From QHXM01 sp963697975 (lineage in GTDB: Bacteria; Acidobacteriota; Blastocatellia; Pyrinomonadales; Pyrinomonadaceae): a stretch of DNA of 64,000 bases. The translations under genes and the position numbers were made by a program. The stretch lies in assembly GCA_963697975.1 (NCBI GenBank), contig OY969111.1, positions 4,340,001-4,404,000 of the forward strand, read 5' to 3'. Shown piece after piece: positions 61,685 to 64,000 of this stretch. Within the stretch, counting starts at the first letter, position 1. Every line of letters starts with the position of its first letter. The notes under the pieces were generated by a model. It searched no databases. It was not told the origin of the DNA and saw only the letters and a program-made list of their open reading frames with translations.

Positions 61685-62746
61685 ATGGATGGCAACGGAC
61701 ACATTCTTTCGGTCAAAGACCTGAAAACATATTTCGAGACTGAGGACGGGACGGTCAAGGCCGTTGACGGGATCAGTTTCGAGTTGGAGCGCGGCGAAAC
61801 CTTAGGGATAGTTGGCGAGTCGGGTTCGGGGAAGTCTGTGACGAATCTGTCAATCATCCGTTTGATTCCTGAGCCGCCGGGCAAGATCGTTTCGGGCGAG
61901 ATAATTTTCAACGGCGAGGACATTCGCGCGCTCTCCATCGAAGAGTTGCGGCGGATTCGCGGCAAACGGATTGCGATGATCTTTCAAGACCCGATGACCT
62001 CGCTCAATCCGTTCATGCGAATCTCGAAGCAGTTGATGGAGATGACCGAGCTTCACTTAGGCTACACGAAAGATCAGGCTTACGAGCACGCCGTCAAGAT
62101 GCTCGAAACCGTCGGCATCCCCGATGCGCGCTCGCGTGTAGATAGCTACCCGCACGAGTTTTCGGGCGGTATGCGCCAGCGCGTGATGATTGCGATGGCC
62201 CTGTCGTGCGAGCCGGAATTATTGATTGCAGACGAGCCGACGACCGCGCTCGACGTGACGATTCAGGCGCAGATTCTTGAATTGATTAAGAAGCTCAAGC
62301 AGGAGACGGGAACGAGCGTCATTCTCATCACGCACGACCTGGGCGTGGTGGCGGGGATGACGGATCACATCATAGTGATGTACGCGGGCAAGGTCTTTGA
62401 GCAAGCGCCGACGCGCGAGCTTTTCAAATATCCCGGTAACCCGTACACGAAGGGGCTGCTGCGCTCAGTTCCAGACCCGGCGCATGAAGAGGGACAGGCT
62501 CTCTACCAGATTCCGGGACTCCCGCCCGATGTCGCGCACCTTCCGCCCGGCTGCCCTTTCGCGCCGCGCTGCGAGCGAGCCGAAGAAATCTGTCACAAGG
62601 AGTTTCCGCCTTTCGTCGAAGTCAACGCAGAGCATCTCTCGCTCTGCCACTTCGCCGAAGAGGTTTACAGTGATTCGCGCCGTGAGCGCGATGAGCGCAC
62701 GCAGCAGAACTCAATCACAGGAGCCGAAACGGAAAACAGTAGATGA
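61685..62746 (+). CDS. Peptide ABC transporter ATP-binding protein (DppD/OppD-like)
   Basis: 353 residues from the ATG at 61685 (MDGNGHILSVKDLKTYFETE). Walker A GESGSGKS (about 44-51), Q-loop FQDPMTSLNPF, ABC signature FSGGMRQRV, Walker B ELLIADEPTTALD and the H-loop THDLGVV. The C-terminal oligopeptide-type domain has the Cys cluster CPFAPRCERAEEIC that binds a [4Fe-4S] cluster in OppD-like proteins. Ends with an ATGA overlap with the next ATPase. Confidence 0.95.
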   Translation: MDGNGHILSVKDLKTYFETEDGTVKAVDGISFELERGETLGIVGESGSGKSVTNLSIIRLIPEPPGKIVSGEIIFNGEDIRALSIEELRRIRGKRIAMIFQDPMTSLNPFMRISKQLMEMTELHLGYTKDQAYEHAVKMLETVGIPDARSRVDSYPHEFSGGMRQRVMIAMALSCEPELLIADEPTTALDVTIQAQILELIKKLKQETGTSVILITHDLGVVAGMTDHIIVMYAGKVFEQAPTRELFKYPGNPYTKGLLRSVPDPAHEEGQALYQIPGLPPDVAHLPPGCPFAPRCERAEEICHKEFPPFVEVNAEHLSLCHFAEEVYSDSRRERDERTQQNSITGAETENSR

Positions 62747-63879
62747 ACGAGCAGCCAGCCAGCATCCCGCACGCCCCGGCAATGCCGCCTCCGATTGAGC
62801 GCGGGAAGGGAACGGAGCTTATCGCTATCCGCGACCTCAAGGTTCATTTCGATCTCGGTGGCGGTGGCTTTTTAGACAAGATTATCAGCAGCAATTCCGT
62901 CAAGCGCGTCGTCAAGGCGGTTGACGGCGTGACGATAGACATTTATCCCGGCGAAACATTGGGGCTGGTCGGCGAATCCGGTTGCGGTAAATCAACTCTG
63001 GGTCGCGCGCTTCTCCGCCTGACAGAGCCGACGGGCGGCCAGGTGCTGTTTCGCGGTCAAGACCTCGCCAGCCTCTCGCAAAGAGAGATGCGCGAGCATC
63101 GTAAGCACCTTCAGATGATCTTCCAGGACCCTTATGCTTCGTTAAACCCGCGCATGACGGTCGGGCAGATTATCGGCGAGCCGATTGATACTTTTCATCT
63201 CGCTCAGGGCGCGGAAGCCCAGAAGCGCGTGCGGGAGTTGATGGAGACTGTGGGCTTAAGCCCGCGCTTCATCAAACGTTTCCCGCATGAATTTTCCGGC
63301 GGGCAGCGACAGCGCATCGGCATCGCGCGGGCCTTGGCGGTTGACCCCGACTTCATCGTGGCGGACGAACCGATCTCTGCTCTGGACGTTTCCATTCAGG
63401 CGCAGATTATGAACCTGATGGAGCGGCTGCAAAGAGAGAAGAACTTAACCTATCTGTTCATCTCGCACGATCTGCGCGCCATCCGCCACGTCTCTGACCG
63501 TGTGGCCGTCATGTATCTTGGCAAATTGGTCGAGATTGCAGACGCCCGTGTGATCTACGACGAGCCGCTGATGCCTTATACGAAGGCGCTGATTTCAGCC
63601 GTTCCCGTTCCAGACCCTGAGATTGAAGCCACACGCCAGCGGGTCGTGCTGGAAGGCGACGTGCCCTCTCCGATTAATCCTCCACAGGGTTGCCGCTTCC
63701 ACACGCGCTGCCCGTATGTTATTCAGGCCTGCAAGGAAGTCGTTCCCCCTCTGGCGGAAATCAAGCCCAATCATTTCGCCGCCTGCATCCGCATCAGCCC
63801 CGAACAACCTGACATTGAACAGGTTGCGCCGGGCGATGCGCCGGGTTTGCGTGCCGCCCAGCGCGTCATCGCAACTTGA
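62743..63879 (+). CDS. Peptide ABC transporter ATP-binding protein (DppF/OppF-like)
   Basis: 378 residues starting by ATGA overlap with the upstream ATPase. The extra N-terminal insert SSNSVKRVVKAVDG is typical of OppF-type proteins. Walker A GESGCGKST, Q-loop FQDPYASLNPRM, signature FSGGQRQRI, Walker B FIVADEPISALD, H-loop SHDLRAI. C-terminal GCRFHTRCPYVIQAC Cys motif. Last gene of the operon in the window; the remaining 121 nt hold no supported gene. Confidence 0.95.
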   Translation: MNEQPASIPHAPAMPPPIERGKGTELIAIRDLKVHFDLGGGGFLDKIISSNSVKRVVKAVDGVTIDIYPGETLGLVGESGCGKSTLGRALLRLTEPTGGQVLFRGQDLASLSQREMREHRKHLQMIFQDPYASLNPRMTVGQIIGEPIDTFHLAQGAEAQKRVRELMETVGLSPRFIKRFPHEFSGGQRQRIGIARALAVDPDFIVADEPISALDVSIQAQIMNLMERLQREKNLTYLFISHDLRAIRHVSDRVAVMYLGKLVEIADARVIYDEPLMPYTKALISAVPVPDPEIEATRQRVVLEGDVPSPINPPQGCRFHTRCPYVIQACKEVVPPLAEIKPNHFAACIRISPEQPDIEQVAPGDAPGLRAAQRVIAT

Positions 63880-64000
63880 AAAAGGGCTTTTATTCGACGT
63901 TTACTTGAGGGGAGAGCTGATTCTCGCGTTAGTGACTGTTCGCTTTTGGAGCGATTTCCAGCAGAAATTGCTTGTCTCCGGGGCGCACGGTCACTTATAC

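Noticed and set aside
63929..63994. Short minus-strand reading frame at the right edge (VTVRPGDKQFLLEI)
   Set aside because: Only about 22 codons before the window edge with an in-frame stop just upstream; too little to call a gene.

Overview
The window looks like chromosome of a moderately GC-rich bacterium, most probably an Acidobacteriota member (Blastocatellia/Pyrinomonadaceae-like). The basis is the TIGR03437-type domain in the giant secreted protein, a FNTDVEH-type conserved protein next to the nuo operon, and the abundance of short-period intergenic inverted repeats. No rRNA, tRNA, CRISPR array, transposase or phage gene was seen.

Region 1 (1-15,265, minus strand) is a complex I operon read nuoA-B-C-D-E-[SIMPL-like]-F-[DUF2442, HNH-like chimera]-G-H-J-K-L-M. 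A good promoter sits at 15,237-15,265 and nuoM runs off the left edge. nuoI is missing between nuoH and nuoJ, and three non-nuo genes are embedded. Region 2 (15,300-20,520, plus strand) holds a conserved acidobacterial-type protein, thiS, thiG and a TIR-STAND-TPR gene of immune-receptor architecture. That last gene lies between intact thiG and a diverged 3' remnant of a second thiG. Region 3 (20,527-29,778, minus) is a single 3,083-residue exported multidomain protein built from a beta-propeller, a TIGR03437-type domain, six lamin-tail-like, four Calx-beta, six Big-type Ig-like and two DUF11 domains.

Region 4 (30,286-36,776) contains a TIGR01777 epimerase (plus) and, on minus, a sugar-nucleotide operon (nucleotidyltransferase, phosphohexomutase) ending in mutM. 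These are followed by a homocysteine methyltransferase/MetF fusion gene with its own promoter, a probable SAM-II riboswitch and an attenuator. Region 5 (37,067-48,506, plus) is a fatty-acid/acyl-CoA block: thiolase, 3-hydroxyacyl-CoA dehydrogenase, zinc-ribbon/TPR protein, yceD, rpmF, plsX, fabH, a small secreted protein, fabD, acpP, fabF, etfB, etfA. Region 6 (48,598-55,390) has a Cu-related SCO1 protein, a lytic transglycosylase, two unknown genes, folD and coaE. Region 7 (55,418-63,879, plus) is a peptide ABC transporter operon with two substrate-binding lipoproteins, two permeases and two ATPases.

The most unusual feature is not a gene. About 20 gene junctions, mostly between co-directional genes of one operon, carry quasi-palindromic elements whose arms are imperfect tandem repeats. 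Most have a strict 7-nt period. At least five sequence-unrelated heptamer families (TGATAGG, CAGTGGT, TAAATCG, CAGTAAT, GCGGATT types) share this architecture, and three further elements are built on longer or less regular units. The TGATAGG type presents TGA/TAG stops in all frames from both sides. It supplies the stop codon or C-terminal tail of several genes, including an atypical tail on ThiS, and stands directly before start codons that lack Shine-Dalgarno sequences.
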